NCBI GenBank assembly: GCA_964556425.1
Contig: CAZKWC010000044.1
Location: 1 to 24,367, forward strand
Direction: 5' to 3'
Origin: JALQUL01 sp964556425
GTDB taxonomy: Bacteria; Pseudomonadota; Gammaproteobacteria; Burkholderiales; Burkholderiaceae_C
Length of the DNA stretch: 24,367 nucleotides
Below are positions 16,058 to 23,759 of this stretch, piece by piece. Every line of letters begins with the position of its first letter. Position 1 is the stretch's first letter. Both the position numbers and the translations under genes were made by a program. The notes under the pieces were generated by a model. That model was given only the letters and a program-made list of their open reading frames with translations. It made no database searches and was not told where the DNA came from.

Positions 16058-17032
16058 TTAGGGTGAGGGGCTTGCACTTATGCTGGTGCTTGGGTGTGGC
16101 ATTGAATTGGTGTTTTGATTGAAGTGGGAGGCTTGAGAAATACCGGCCACTGATTGCACATTGAGCTTGTTGGGACTAGGTAAAGCAGTAAGCACCATTT
16201 GCGATTCGGCTTTTCTGAGCTGAATTTCTAATTGAAATTGATGCTGGTATTGCTTGTGTTGTTGCATAAGGTTGGCCACTGCAAGTAGCAAGGTAGGCCC
16301 ACCAATCGAGTTGATGTTGTCTCCATGGGTAAAGTCGGTATAGGCCACGGTATGGGCTGGAAAATGGCGGGAATCGACTAATTCGCCATTGAGTTTGACC
16401 GTCCATTGTTCTTGGTTTGCCCAGCGCCTAAGAGTGTTAATAACGGTTTTGTCGGAGGCCAATACGTGAAAGGCTAATAAACGTGCATCGGCTTGAATTT
16501 GCAACAGTTGAGCTTTAGCAGGTGGAGCCACCACTGTTTTTTCAGTGACCTTAGTGACTGAGCTGCTTGGTTCGGATGTTAGTGCGGCAACTTGATTGAT
16601 ATTTGAATGACCAGATAGCTTGGTTTCAGTGCTTGCTTGAGGGCTATTTGCTTTAATGACTAAATGAGAAATAGCTTTTTGCTGGCTTATTTCAGTGGTG
16701 GGTGTTTGCCTACCTGTTTGTAATTGATGAAGCAGTTGTTTGAGAGAGTTGAGTTCTTGTTGTAGTGGCTCGAGTTCGAGAGTGAGTGGTGCGGGAACAG
16801 GTTTTGGTTTTTTTTGCAAATTAGCATTGGCTTGTTGAATGCTGATTTTGTTTTGTCCTGTGGGTTCTAGTAATTGCGGGGTGGGCGCACAGGCTCCAAG
16901 GGCTAGCCAGAAAAGGGTCGCAATTACTATTTGGTTTGACCTTAATAAAAGGTTTTTGTAGTCGAAAGACAACGGTTGAAGTGGTTTTTTTAGGGCCTGT
17001 AAACCAACTAAAAACAGAAAATAATGTTTCAT
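16058..17032 (-). CDS. PilL-like lipoprotein with a degenerate TcpQ-like region, first gene of the operon
   Basis: The 324-residue protein has a hydrophobic stretch ending in LGAC, so Cys48 is the probable lipidated residue. The preceding n-region is long, about 35 residues. A heptad-like helix lies at about 84-106, then a Ser/Thr/Gln-rich region. Residues 190-262 hold SDKTVINTLRRWANQEQW and later ILLAVANLMQQ-like elements that echo the TL-RW-W pattern of TcpQ domains in the next gene. The tail is Ser/Pro-rich. GAGG lies just before the ATG. It is the promoter-proximal gene of the minus-strand pilus operon. Function as an outer-membrane or periplasmic assembly factor is inferred from position and domain resemblance. 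Confidence 0.7.
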   Translation of the reverse strand: MKHYFLFLVGLQALKKPLQPLSFDYKNLLLRSNQIVIATLFWLALGACAPTPQLLEPTGQNKISIQQANANLQKKPKPVPAPLTLELEPLQQELNSLKQLLHQLQTGRQTPTTEISQQKAISHLVIKANSPQASTETKLSGHSNINQVAALTSEPSSSVTKVTEKTVVAPPAKAQLLQIQADARLLAFHVLASDKTVINTLRRWANQEQWTVKLNGELVDSRHFPAHTVAYTDFTHGDNINSIGGPTLLLAVANLMQQHKQYQHQFQLEIQLRKAESQMVLTALPSPNKLNVQSVAGISQASHFNQNTNSMPHPSTSISASPSP

Positions 17033-17129
17033 AAAACCTCAAAAATAATATTTTGATGTATTTATTATTGCTCAAATTTGATATTATGGGTAAATTATTT
17101 TGAGAAAAACTTATTTTTTTGGAGTCAAA
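17033..17129. promoter_or_regulatory. Divergent promoter region, pilus operon and TrbM-like gene
   Basis: This AT-rich 97-bp region must hold promoters for both directions. On the plus strand TTGCTC (17068-17073), a 17-bp spacer and TAAATT (17091-17096) is a fair sigma-70 match. For the pilus operon I see no clear candidate. A TCAAAA / TTTTGA inverted repeat with a 6-bp centre lies at 17039-17056, next to the ribosome binding site of the first pilus gene. Confidence 0.35.
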
Positions 17130-17834
17130 ATGAAATCATTGAAACCGTTCAATCCTAACTATGGGTTTAAAAATTGGCACTTATTGAGACAAAACAACAG
17201 CTTAATAAAAGCTCTATTTGGTATTTGTTTCGTAGCTTGTTGTTTTTTGATGGCGAGCTTGCCTGTTATGGCTCAAGTGCCATCGCCATCGTTTGAAAAA
17301 AATCAATGGGCTTGCGAGCTGATGTTGTGTTTGGCCAGCGAAAAACCGGTGATGCAAGAGGCTTTTTGCAGCCCTAGCTTGGTGGCTTTAACCGAACATA
17401 TCAAGCAATGGAATGAACTAGATAAAGCCGAGCAAGTACCTGCTTGTCAAGAAGCTAAAAATAGTGGCAGCTATTTAGAGATTTTTCAGTCTCAATATGC
17501 CCAATGCCCAGCCGGAATGATAGTTTTAGACGTGGGGATAAGTTTGTTAATAACTAACCCAGAACAAGCACAGATTTGGAAAAATACCGATGTGAGGTAT
17601 TTTGTAGGTCGTTATGCAGAAGATTTGCCGACTAGTTTTGGAAAAGATTGGGATCAAATCATTAATGATGGTATTGGTGACGGTAAANNNNNNNNNNNNN
17701 NNNNNNNNNNNNNNNNNNNNNNNNNNNNNNNNNNNNNNNNNNNNNNNNNNNNNNNNNNNNNNNNNNNNNNNNNNNNNNNNNNNNNNNGATTTTTTACCCT
17801 AAATAATAATTGCTTATTTGTAAAAAGCGACTAA
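17130..17834 (+). CDS. TrbM/KikA-like exported protein, 3' end lost in scaffold gap
   Basis: ATG at 17130 with GGAG at 17121-17124 is preferred over the upstream TTG at 17100. A long n-region (about 27 residues) and a hydrophobic core end at VMAQ, so the protein is exported. The mature part begins with WACELMLCLAS and contains further cysteines (AFCSPS, PACQEA, QCPAG). That C-x4-C-then-C spacing is the pattern of TrbM/KikA/MpfK conjugal-transfer proteins, periplasmic factors of mating-pair formation. The 186 residues before the gap are close to the full length of the family. The downstream end shown (17834) depends on the 100-N placeholder and overlaps the AEC gene, so it is unreliable. It is divergent from the type IVb pilus operon. 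Confidence 0.6.
   Translation: MKSLKPFNPNYGFKNWHLLRQNNSLIKALFGICFVACCFLMASLPVMAQVPSPSFEKNQWACELMLCLASEKPVMQEAFCSPSLVALTEHIKQWNELDKAEQVPACQEAKNSGSYLEIFQSQYAQCPAGMIVLDVGISLLITNPEQAQIWKNTDVRYFVGRYAEDLPTSFGKDWDQIINDGIGDGKXXXXXXXXXXXXXXXXXXXXXXXXXXXXXXXXXXFFTLNNNCLFVKSD
17688..17787. other. Assembly gap (100 N) at the 3' end of the TrbM-like gene
   Basis: There are exactly 100 unknown bases, a placeholder of unknown true size. The left edge ends in GGTAAA and the right edge contains TTTACC, so the gap may sit on an inverted repeat such as a terminator. Confidence 0.96.
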
Positions 17835-18848
17835 AGCCGAGAAGCTAATAAAGGCGATGGCTGTGGATAACATAATAATTCTGGCTATTCTGCCGTTATC
17901 TGCACCAAAACGCTCTGCTAACAAAGAAACATTGCTAGCACTAGGCAGCGCGGCTACACAAACTAATACTGTGGCATTAAAGTCAGAAATCACAAAACCC
18001 ATTTGTTTGGCTATTAACAAGCCTATTAACAATAAGGCCGGATGCAAAAACAGTTTAAGCAGGGCAACTGGAATGGCGGCAGACCAAGCACTATGAGTGT
18101 TAGCTACAGCGTGGCCTAATTGAATCTCTTGGTTAATTTGATTTTGCTGTAATTGTGCTCTAGCCAATACAGCTCCAATGGTAAATAAAGCCACAGGCGA
18201 GGCAGAATCAGCCAATAAGCCAATTGTTTTGGCTAGGGGCTGCAGTTGTTCCAAGGCCATTTGTTGACTCGCTTCTGGAATCCATACCCTGCTAGCCGAG
18301 ACCAACATACCAGCGCCAATCGACCAAGGCATAGGATTGCTAAATACCCCCTGAATAGCTTTCATTAAAGAGTTTTGTAAACTTTGATGCTGGGTATTGC
18401 CTAGTTGTGATAAGGCAATACACACCGATGAAGTCAAAATCATATCAATCATAATGGTCTGTATGACAGGGCCGGCAGCCGCAGCACCAAACAAAGCGAC
18501 CAATAAGGGCACCCCCATGAAACCAGAATTAGGAAATGCAGCGACCAAAGCGCCTAAAGAGGCGTCGGCCCAGTTGTTTTTTTGTTGCAGGGCTAGTTTC
18601 ACACTTAAGCCCACCATAATAGCGCCCACTAAGATGTAGATCACCATGGTGATGGGGTCTAATAGGCTGGCAATAGGGGTGCTGGCGCCAAATCTAAACA
18701 ATAAACACGGCAGAGCAAAATAAAGCACATACGCATTCATACCTGTGATGGCAGTCAAAGGTAAAATAGATCGATAGGTTGCCCAAAAGCCAGCTAAGAC
18801 TAAAGCAAAAAATGGGAAGGTAACAAAAAAGACTTCTTTCATAGTCAT
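17814..18848 (-). CDS. AEC-family (auxin efflux carrier type) transporter
   Basis: The protein has about 340 residues and about ten hydrophobic membrane segments (FFALVLAGFWATYRS at the N-terminus, PCLLFRFGAS, FPNSGFMGVPLLVALFGAA). FPNSGFMGVPLL is the characteristic N-terminal-half signature of bacterial AEC/malonate-type permeases. The longest frame starts at a GTG at 18875, but that places nine extra residues before SMTMKEV and lacks a good ribosome site. ATG 18848 or 18842 fits the family, whose proteins start almost directly with the first helix. Substrate cannot be told; organic acids are typical. It converges on the TrbM-like gene and is divergent from rep, a housekeeping-looking neighbourhood. 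Confidence 0.88.
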   Translation of the reverse strand: MTMKEVFFVTFPFFALVLAGFWATYRSILPLTAITGMNAYVLYFALPCLLFRFGASTPIASLLDPITMVIYILVGAIMVGLSVKLALQQKNNWADASLGALVAAFPNSGFMGVPLLVALFGAAAAGPVIQTIMIDMILTSSVCIALSQLGNTQHQSLQNSLMKAIQGVFSNPMPWSIGAGMLVSASRVWIPEASQQMALEQLQPLAKTIGLLADSASPVALFTIGAVLARAQLQQNQINQEIQLGHAVANTHSAWSAAIPVALLKLFLHPALLLIGLLIAKQMGFVISDFNATVLVCVAALPSASNVSLLAERFGADNGRIARIIMLSTAIAFISFSALVAFYK

Positions 18849-19008
18849 TGATTGTCGCAGGATATTGAACTCCACATATAAAATTTCAAGTCTTTGCTGA
18901 TTTAATCTAACAGTTGTTAAATTACCTTTATTGCTGTTAAGTGTTTTTAAAGTTAATTAAAAACAGCATTTTTATTTCATTTCTACTTCTTTTTAAGATA
19001 AATTACCT
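18849..19008. promoter_or_regulatory. Divergent intergenic region, AEC transporter and rep
   Basis: For rep, TTGCTG (18931-18936), 17 bp and TAATTA (18954-18959) is a possible sigma-70 promoter. A small inverted repeat TAACA-GT-TGTTA is nearby (about 18907-18918). No strong ribosome site precedes the rep ATG. Nothing else is evident. Confidence 0.3.
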
Positions 19009-21090
19009 ATGGTTGAATTGTCGCATTCTGGACTCAATATTGCACAGCAAGAGGCAGTCAATTATTTACACGGGCCTAGTTTGGTGTTGGCTGGCGCAGG
19101 TTCAGGCAAAACCAGAGTGATTACCCACAAAATTGGTCGTTTAATTCAAACCGGTGTGCCGGCTAAAAGAATTGCCGCCATTACTTTTACCAATAAGGCG
19201 GCTCAAGAAATGCGGGAGCGGGCTAAAAGCTTAATTGGCAAGCCAGCTAAAGACCTGACCATTTGTACTTTTCATGCCTTGGGTGTACACATACTCAGGC
19301 AGGACGGTGAGGTTTTGGGTTTAAAACAAAACTTTAGTATTTTAGATAGCGATGATGTGTTTGGTATTATTCGAGATGCTGGCGCGGGGGCCGATACGGC
19401 CACTGCAAGGGCTTGGCAATGGAAAATTAGTAGTTGGAAAAACATTGGCCTTAATTCTGAAACTGCCCTGGCTCAGGCCCAAACCGATGAAGACAGAAGT
19501 GTGGCCTTGTTAATGGCCCGTTATGAAGAGCGTTTAAGCGCTTATCAAAGTGTTGATTTTGATGATTTAATTGGTTTGCCACTACAGCTACTAGCTAAAA
19601 GTGAAGAAGTAAGAACCAAGTGGCAAAAACATTTGGCCCATGTGTTAATTGACGAGGTACAAGATACCAATGCCACTCAATATGCGGTGCTGAAATATTT
19701 AGTCGGAGAAAATGGCCGCTTTACAGCGGTAGGTGATGATGACCAGTCGATTTATGGTTGGCGTGGTGCAACCCTTGAAAACTTAAAACAATTACCGATT
19801 GATTATCCGCATTTAAAAGTCATTAAATTAGAGCAGAACTATCGAAGTACCAGCGCTATTTTGACAGCTGCTAATAATGTGATTGCGCCCAATCCACGTT
19901 TGTTTGTTAAAAACTTATGGAGCGCTTTAGGTGAAGGTGAGCCAGTCAGAGTGGTGGAAGCTGACACTGAAGAGCATGAAGCAGAACGAGCAGTAGCCCG
20001 TATTCAGTCGATTAGGGCTGGGAGTTTGTCCTTAGCGGGGAAAGCCGCCACCGAATTTAAAGATTTTGCTATTCTTTACCGGGCTAATCATCAGGCCAAA
20101 CCCTTTGAAAAAGCCCTACGTAAAGCGCAAATTCCCTATAAGGTAAGTGGCGGTCAAAGCTTTTTTGATAGAGCTGAAATTAAAGATTTATGCGCTTGGT
20201 TAAGGTTGTGGGTGAATCCTAACGATGACCCCGCTTTTATGCGTTCAGTCACTACCCCAAAACGCGGTATTGGCCACCAAACTTTGGCTCAATTGGGGCA
20301 TTTTGCAACCCAATACAAAACCAGTTTATATGAAGCCTTGTTTGCCTCGTCTTTGGGTTCTGTGGTCAATCAAAAAGGTTTAGAAAGCCTGCATGAATTT
20401 GGCCGCTTAGTCAATGATTTAAGTTACCAAGCCGGCAAAATATCGGGGCAAGAGGCGGCCTTGGCTTTTTTACTGCAATGGTTAAAAGATATTGATTACG
20501 AACAACATTTAATGGATGGCGAAGACAGTGAAAAAGCTGCTGCCAGCCGATGGGCCAATGTGCTTGATTTTATTGATTGGATGGCCAAGCGTTGTGGCGG
20601 TGAAATTGAAGATAGCACAGCAGTTAATTTAGTGAGTGAACGCAGAACAGTTTTGGAGGTGGCTCAAACCATCGCCTTAATTACCACCTTAAGCGAAAAA
20701 GAAAAAGACCAAAATTTAGTGACTCTCTCTACCCTTCACGCCTCCAAAGGTTTAGAGTGGCCACATGTGATTTTGGCAGGGGTAAATGAAGACTCATTGC
20801 CCTTTAAACCCAACGACTCTGATGATTTAAGCGCTGAAGTGATAGGCCAAAGAATTGAAGAAGAACGCAGGCTGATGTATGTGGGTATTACTAGGGCGCA
20901 GCTGAGTTTAGCGGTGAGTTATAGTAAAAAACGCAAAAAAGGCCGCGAAATGATCAACGCTATGCCAAGTCGATTTATTGCTGAAATGGGCTTGAACCAA
21001 GCCACTGCCAAAGAAGACCCACGAGAAAAACTAAGGGCCTTAAGAGCAGAATTTGCGCAAAAGGCCCTACGGCAAGGTGATATGTCTTAA
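19009..21090 (+). CDS. rep: Rep/UvrD-type ATP-dependent DNA helicase (SF1A)
   Basis: The 693-residue protein has all SF1A helicase motifs in order. Q motif: LNIAQQEAV. Motif I: GAGSGKT at 29-35. Motif Ia: ITFTNKAAQEM. Motif II: LIDEVQDTN. Motif III: GDDDQSIYGWRGA. Motif IV: LEQNYRST. Motif V: LHASKGLEW. Motif VI: RLMYVGITRAQ. Length and the GDDDQSIYGWRGA segment fit Rep better than the longer UvrD. Rep is a 3'-5' helicase that helps replication forks pass protein blocks. A complete gene with no oddities; it ends before a hairpin at 21193-21214. Confidence 0.93.
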   Translation: MVELSHSGLNIAQQEAVNYLHGPSLVLAGAGSGKTRVITHKIGRLIQTGVPAKRIAAITFTNKAAQEMRERAKSLIGKPAKDLTICTFHALGVHILRQDGEVLGLKQNFSILDSDDVFGIIRDAGAGADTATARAWQWKISSWKNIGLNSETALAQAQTDEDRSVALLMARYEERLSAYQSVDFDDLIGLPLQLLAKSEEVRTKWQKHLAHVLIDEVQDTNATQYAVLKYLVGENGRFTAVGDDDQSIYGWRGATLENLKQLPIDYPHLKVIKLEQNYRSTSAILTAANNVIAPNPRLFVKNLWSALGEGEPVRVVEADTEEHEAERAVARIQSIRAGSLSLAGKAATEFKDFAILYRANHQAKPFEKALRKAQIPYKVSGGQSFFDRAEIKDLCAWLRLWVNPNDDPAFMRSVTTPKRGIGHQTLAQLGHFATQYKTSLYEALFASSLGSVVNQKGLESLHEFGRLVNDLSYQAGKISGQEAALAFLLQWLKDIDYEQHLMDGEDSEKAAASRWANVLDFIDWMAKRCGGEIEDSTAVNLVSERRTVLEVAQTIALITTLSEKEKDQNLVTLSTLHASKGLEWPHVILAGVNEDSLPFKPNDSDDLSAEVIGQRIEEERRLMYVGITRAQLSLAVSYSKKRKKGREMINAMPSRFIAEMGLNQATAKEDPREKLRALRAEFAQKALRQGDMS

Positions 21091-21133
21091 AAAAACGCTA
21101 TGTGAGCAAGCTTCAACTAGTCACCCCTGCAAA

Positions 21134-21282
21134 ATACCACCTGCCTTAGTTTCTGGGGTGTTCACTTCCCACCTTGTTAAGGGGGGACTGAGGGGGGTCA
21201 GGCAACCCCCTTTTACTCTCATTTGGCAGGGGGAGAACAATACCAACTGCTTTAGTTTTTGGGTATTCACTTCTCCTTGTTT
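21134..21282. repeat. Imperfect direct repeat flanking a GC-rich hairpin
   Basis: Two related copies of about 45 bp (21134-21178 and 21240-21282) share ATACC(A)CTGC(C/T)TTAGTTT and then (G)TTCACTT with CTTGTT. The start-to-start distance is 106 bp. The copies differ at roughly a fifth of positions and sit either side of the rep terminator. They may be a dispersed intergenic repeat family; I saw no third copy in this window. Confidence 0.55.
21193..21214 (+). terminator. Probable rho-independent terminator of rep
   Basis: GGGGGT (21193-21198), loop CAGGCA and ACCCCC (21205-21210) form a strong 6-bp GC stem followed by TTTT. It lies about 100 bp after the rep stop, on the correct strand. The T-run is short, so efficiency is uncertain. 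Confidence 0.55.
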
Positions 21283-21306
21283 ACCAACTTATTATTGAGT
21301 GAGTGC

Positions 21307-23097
21307 TTATTCTTCTACTACCTCTGTTGTATCTGGGTTAGCCAAGGCTTTTAAGTATTTAGCATAGTCACTGGGGTACACTTTTTTATACTGAGCCTTT
21401 AGGGATTCAATTTCAGCGCTTGCATGACCTAATAACTGAGCTGCTTGTAATTGCACTTCAATTACCGCTCCCTCGGGTGAATAATGCATGATTTTTTTGG
21501 CTAAATCATATTTAGCCTGTGCATTTTGTGGCGTCACCGGTGTTTCTAGCAGTACTGCAAAATACACGGGCCCAGCAAATAACCAAGATTGTTTAGCGTG
21601 AGAATAAGGTGCGTCTGCAAAAATAGCGAAGCGGTCTTCTGGCACAGTGTAAATTTGAGAAATTCTAATATAGTCAAAAGTGGCATAAAACAAGCCAATT
21701 AATCCTAAAAAGCCTAACCAACCAGGTAATGCACTTCTGAATTGTGCAGCTTTTTGATTTTTTGGTTGTTGGGTGGGGCTTTGCCATAACAAGCCCAATG
21801 ACATACCAAAAGCCAACATAAACGGCCCATACCACAGCGGATATTCCAACATAGAATGGAGTAAAACAAGGCTTAAGACCGCCCAAGCCATTTGACTAGC
21901 CACCGTAGAAGCAGCCCAAGGTTTGGCTTTTATACACATCCATACAAATGGCACGATTAATAAAAGGGTAACCATAAGGCCTAACTCCACCGCAAAATGA
22001 AGCGGTAAGTTATGTGCATTGTCTAAAATTTCGCAAAAACGGTTGTCATACGCACCACTAAAATGAGCTAAAGACAATTCACGCCAGCCCCAACCCCAAA
22101 ATGGTTTTTCAATAATTAAATCAATGACATTGAGGTATAAAAATTTACGTGAGGTGCAAGAACCCAAACCCTCAAGGCCTAAACGACCAAATAAACTGTA
22201 ACCATGAGTGCCGGTAATCCATTCCGAGGCATAGGGTAACACCAATACCCAAAAAGCATAACTCAATAAACTGGCCGTGGCAATTAATAGGCTGTCTTTG
22301 TGAATGTTTTTGAACCAAACCAGTGTGAGCCCAAATAAAACCAGCACCCCCACCATACCAGTTCTAGAAACAGAAGCTGCGTTAGCAGCTGTAATGAGCT
22401 GAATAGCCAACAAAGTAATCAGCCATTGCCAACCGTTGATGCGTGTAGCAATGCCAGAACTAATACCAGGGCTAGCGTTGGAGTTTTGGCCTAAATAGCC
22501 CGCTTTTACTGCCAACATAGGCCATACAATAACAACCGCCAAACCAATATTTAATAAAGTGGCTAATTGATTACGCTGGCGCAAATTACCAAATGCTTCG
22601 CCTTCGTTAGCAATATTAAATATCGGATACAAAGTATCATCAAAATTAAAATATTGGCTAAGCGCAATAATGCTACTTATAAAAGCCGCCATAAACCAAG
22701 CGTAAGCAATAATTAACAGCAAGCTGGTTTTATTTTTGGCTTTTGCGCCAATATCAATGGCAAGGGCTAATAAAGCCAAGCCAGCTAAGGTAAGAACGGT
22801 TTCGCCATTAAAACTGGCGGTATGGCTTAAGATGGCTAACACCAAGCCAATTAACCACCAAGCCAACCAATTGGCCCCTTGCCAAAACCATGGCCCTTTT
22901 TTGTCAACAATTAACAGCCAAGCCACCAGTCCACAGGCCAAGGAAAAAAGCCATGGTACCACTCCCGATGAAGGGCTTGGTGCAATTGGGTTAATCCATG
23001 GGTAAACCAATAAAAAAATTAAAACAAACACCAGCAGGCCTTGCTGTTTGCTAGGAGTGAGTTGCTGAGGACTAGAGAAAAAAGAGCTTAAATTCAT
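21307..23097 (-). CDS. pglL: PglL-type O-oligosaccharyltransferase (pilin glycosylation ligase, Wzy_C family)
   Basis: The preferred start is the ATG at 23097 (MNLSSFF), giving 596 residues. The frame extends to a GTG at 23166, but that falls in a structured intergenic region. About eleven to thirteen hydrophobic segments run through the first two thirds. Family marks are GNLRQRNQLATLL near residue 170 and DNAHNLPLHFAVELG near residue 362, which sit in periplasmic loops of PglL/O-antigen ligase-like enzymes, and a soluble C-terminal part. The enzyme transfers lipid-linked glycan to Ser/Thr of pilin in the periplasm. Direct position downstream of pilA, in the same direction, makes PilA the likely substrate. 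Confidence 0.88.
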   Translation of the reverse strand: MNLSSFFSSPQQLTPSKQQGLLVFVLIFLLVYPWINPIAPSPSSGVVPWLFSLACGLVAWLLIVDKKGPWFWQGANWLAWWLIGLVLAILSHTASFNGETVLTLAGLALLALAIDIGAKAKNKTSLLLIIAYAWFMAAFISSIIALSQYFNFDDTLYPIFNIANEGEAFGNLRQRNQLATLLNIGLAVVIVWPMLAVKAGYLGQNSNASPGISSGIATRINGWQWLITLLAIQLITAANAASVSRTGMVGVLVLFGLTLVWFKNIHKDSLLIATASLLSYAFWVLVLPYASEWITGTHGYSLFGRLGLEGLGSCTSRKFLYLNVIDLIIEKPFWGWGWRELSLAHFSGAYDNRFCEILDNAHNLPLHFAVELGLMVTLLLIVPFVWMCIKAKPWAASTVASQMAWAVLSLVLLHSMLEYPLWYGPFMLAFGMSLGLLWQSPTQQPKNQKAAQFRSALPGWLGFLGLIGLFYATFDYIRISQIYTVPEDRFAIFADAPYSHAKQSWLFAGPVYFAVLLETPVTPQNAQAKYDLAKKIMHYSPEGAVIEVQLQAAQLLGHASAEIESLKAQYKKVYPSDYAKYLKALANPDTTEVVEE

Positions 23098-23119
23098 AGG
23101 GCATATTATCCCTAAACTA

Positions 23120-23167
23120 AGTGGTTCAATTATTACGGGGTCAAAATAATTCTGAATTAAAACCACT
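23120..23167 (-). promoter_or_regulatory. Nested inverted repeats between pilA and pglL
   Basis: AGTGGTT (23120-23126) pairs with AACCACT (23161-23167). Inside it AATTATT (23128-23134) pairs with AATAATT (23145-23151), leaving a 10-nt loop and an asymmetric internal loop. The RNA could fold between pilA and pglL and lower read-through or fix their expression ratio. No T-run follows. Confidence 0.45.
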
Positions 23168-23198
23168 AGATTTTGAATGAGCCCAATTCATCAATAAA

Positions 23199-23759
23199 TT
23201 AATTTCTACAGTTGGCAGGCACATATTTGTAAACAGTAGTGTTGGTAGCCGTTCTGCCTGCGTCTCCAACTCCTAGTCCAGCCCCACAGCCCCATACTAC
23301 CGGTAGACCTGCTTGTAATTTTTGGCTTGGTACACCGTTATTAACCACTCCAGTACCAGGAATTAACACAATATTGAGATTTTTAATGCCCACTGCATCG
23401 GAAAATTGAATAGTGATGCGTCCGGGGCCACCCGCTCTAGAAGGGGCGCTTAACCCCCCCGCTGGAATAGTTTGAATGCCAATACCTGCTACATATTTAG
23501 ATGTGGTGTAGGGCACACTAAAAGCGGGTAAGCCTGCATAACAAGGATTGTCGCAGCCCTGCACTTTAGTGCCAGTGTAATTAACAAACGCCTCGTACAC
23601 GGCGAGTTTAAAAGGAAATGCCAAAGAAAGCCCTTCAGTGACCCTGGCACGAATGGTGTAGTTTTGGTATTGCGGTATAGCAATAGCAGCCAACAAACCA
23701 ATTATGGCAACCACAATCATTAATTCGATTAAGGTAAAACCTTTCTGTATGGCAGACAT
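23199..23759 (-). CDS. pilA: PilA, type IVa major pilin
   Basis: The 186-residue prepilin has a short leader MSAIQKG and the classical class-IVa start FTLIELMIVVAIIGLLAAIAIPQYQNY, described here by its ends only: Phe at +1 (residue 8) and Glu at +5 (residue 12). Four cysteines (69, 73, 158, 184) allow two disulfides, with 158-184 forming the usual C-terminal D-loop. Many Ser/Thr residues give possible O-glycosylation sites. It lies between a TfpX/Z-type accessory gene and pglL, all in one direction. A terminator-like hairpin separates it from the accessory gene, so pilA probably has its own promoter. I looked for a sigma-54 promoter and found none with correct spacing. Confidence 0.94.
   Translation of the reverse strand: MSAIQKGFTLIELMIVVAIIGLLAAIAIPQYQNYTIRARVTEGLSLAFPFKLAVYEAFVNYTGTKVQGCDNPCYAGLPAFSVPYTTSKYVAGIGIQTIPAGGLSAPSRAGGPGRITIQFSDAVGIKNLNIVLIPGTGVVNNGVPSQKLQAGLPVVWGCGAGLGVGDAGRTATNTTVYKYVPANCRN

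Noticed and set aside
17857..18639. Plus-strand open frames across the AEC transporter gene
   Set aside because: They are mirror frames of a clear membrane protein and have no independent features.
21053..21298. 81-residue plus-strand open frame after rep
   Set aside because: It covers the terminator and noncoding repeats; the translation has no domain-like pattern.
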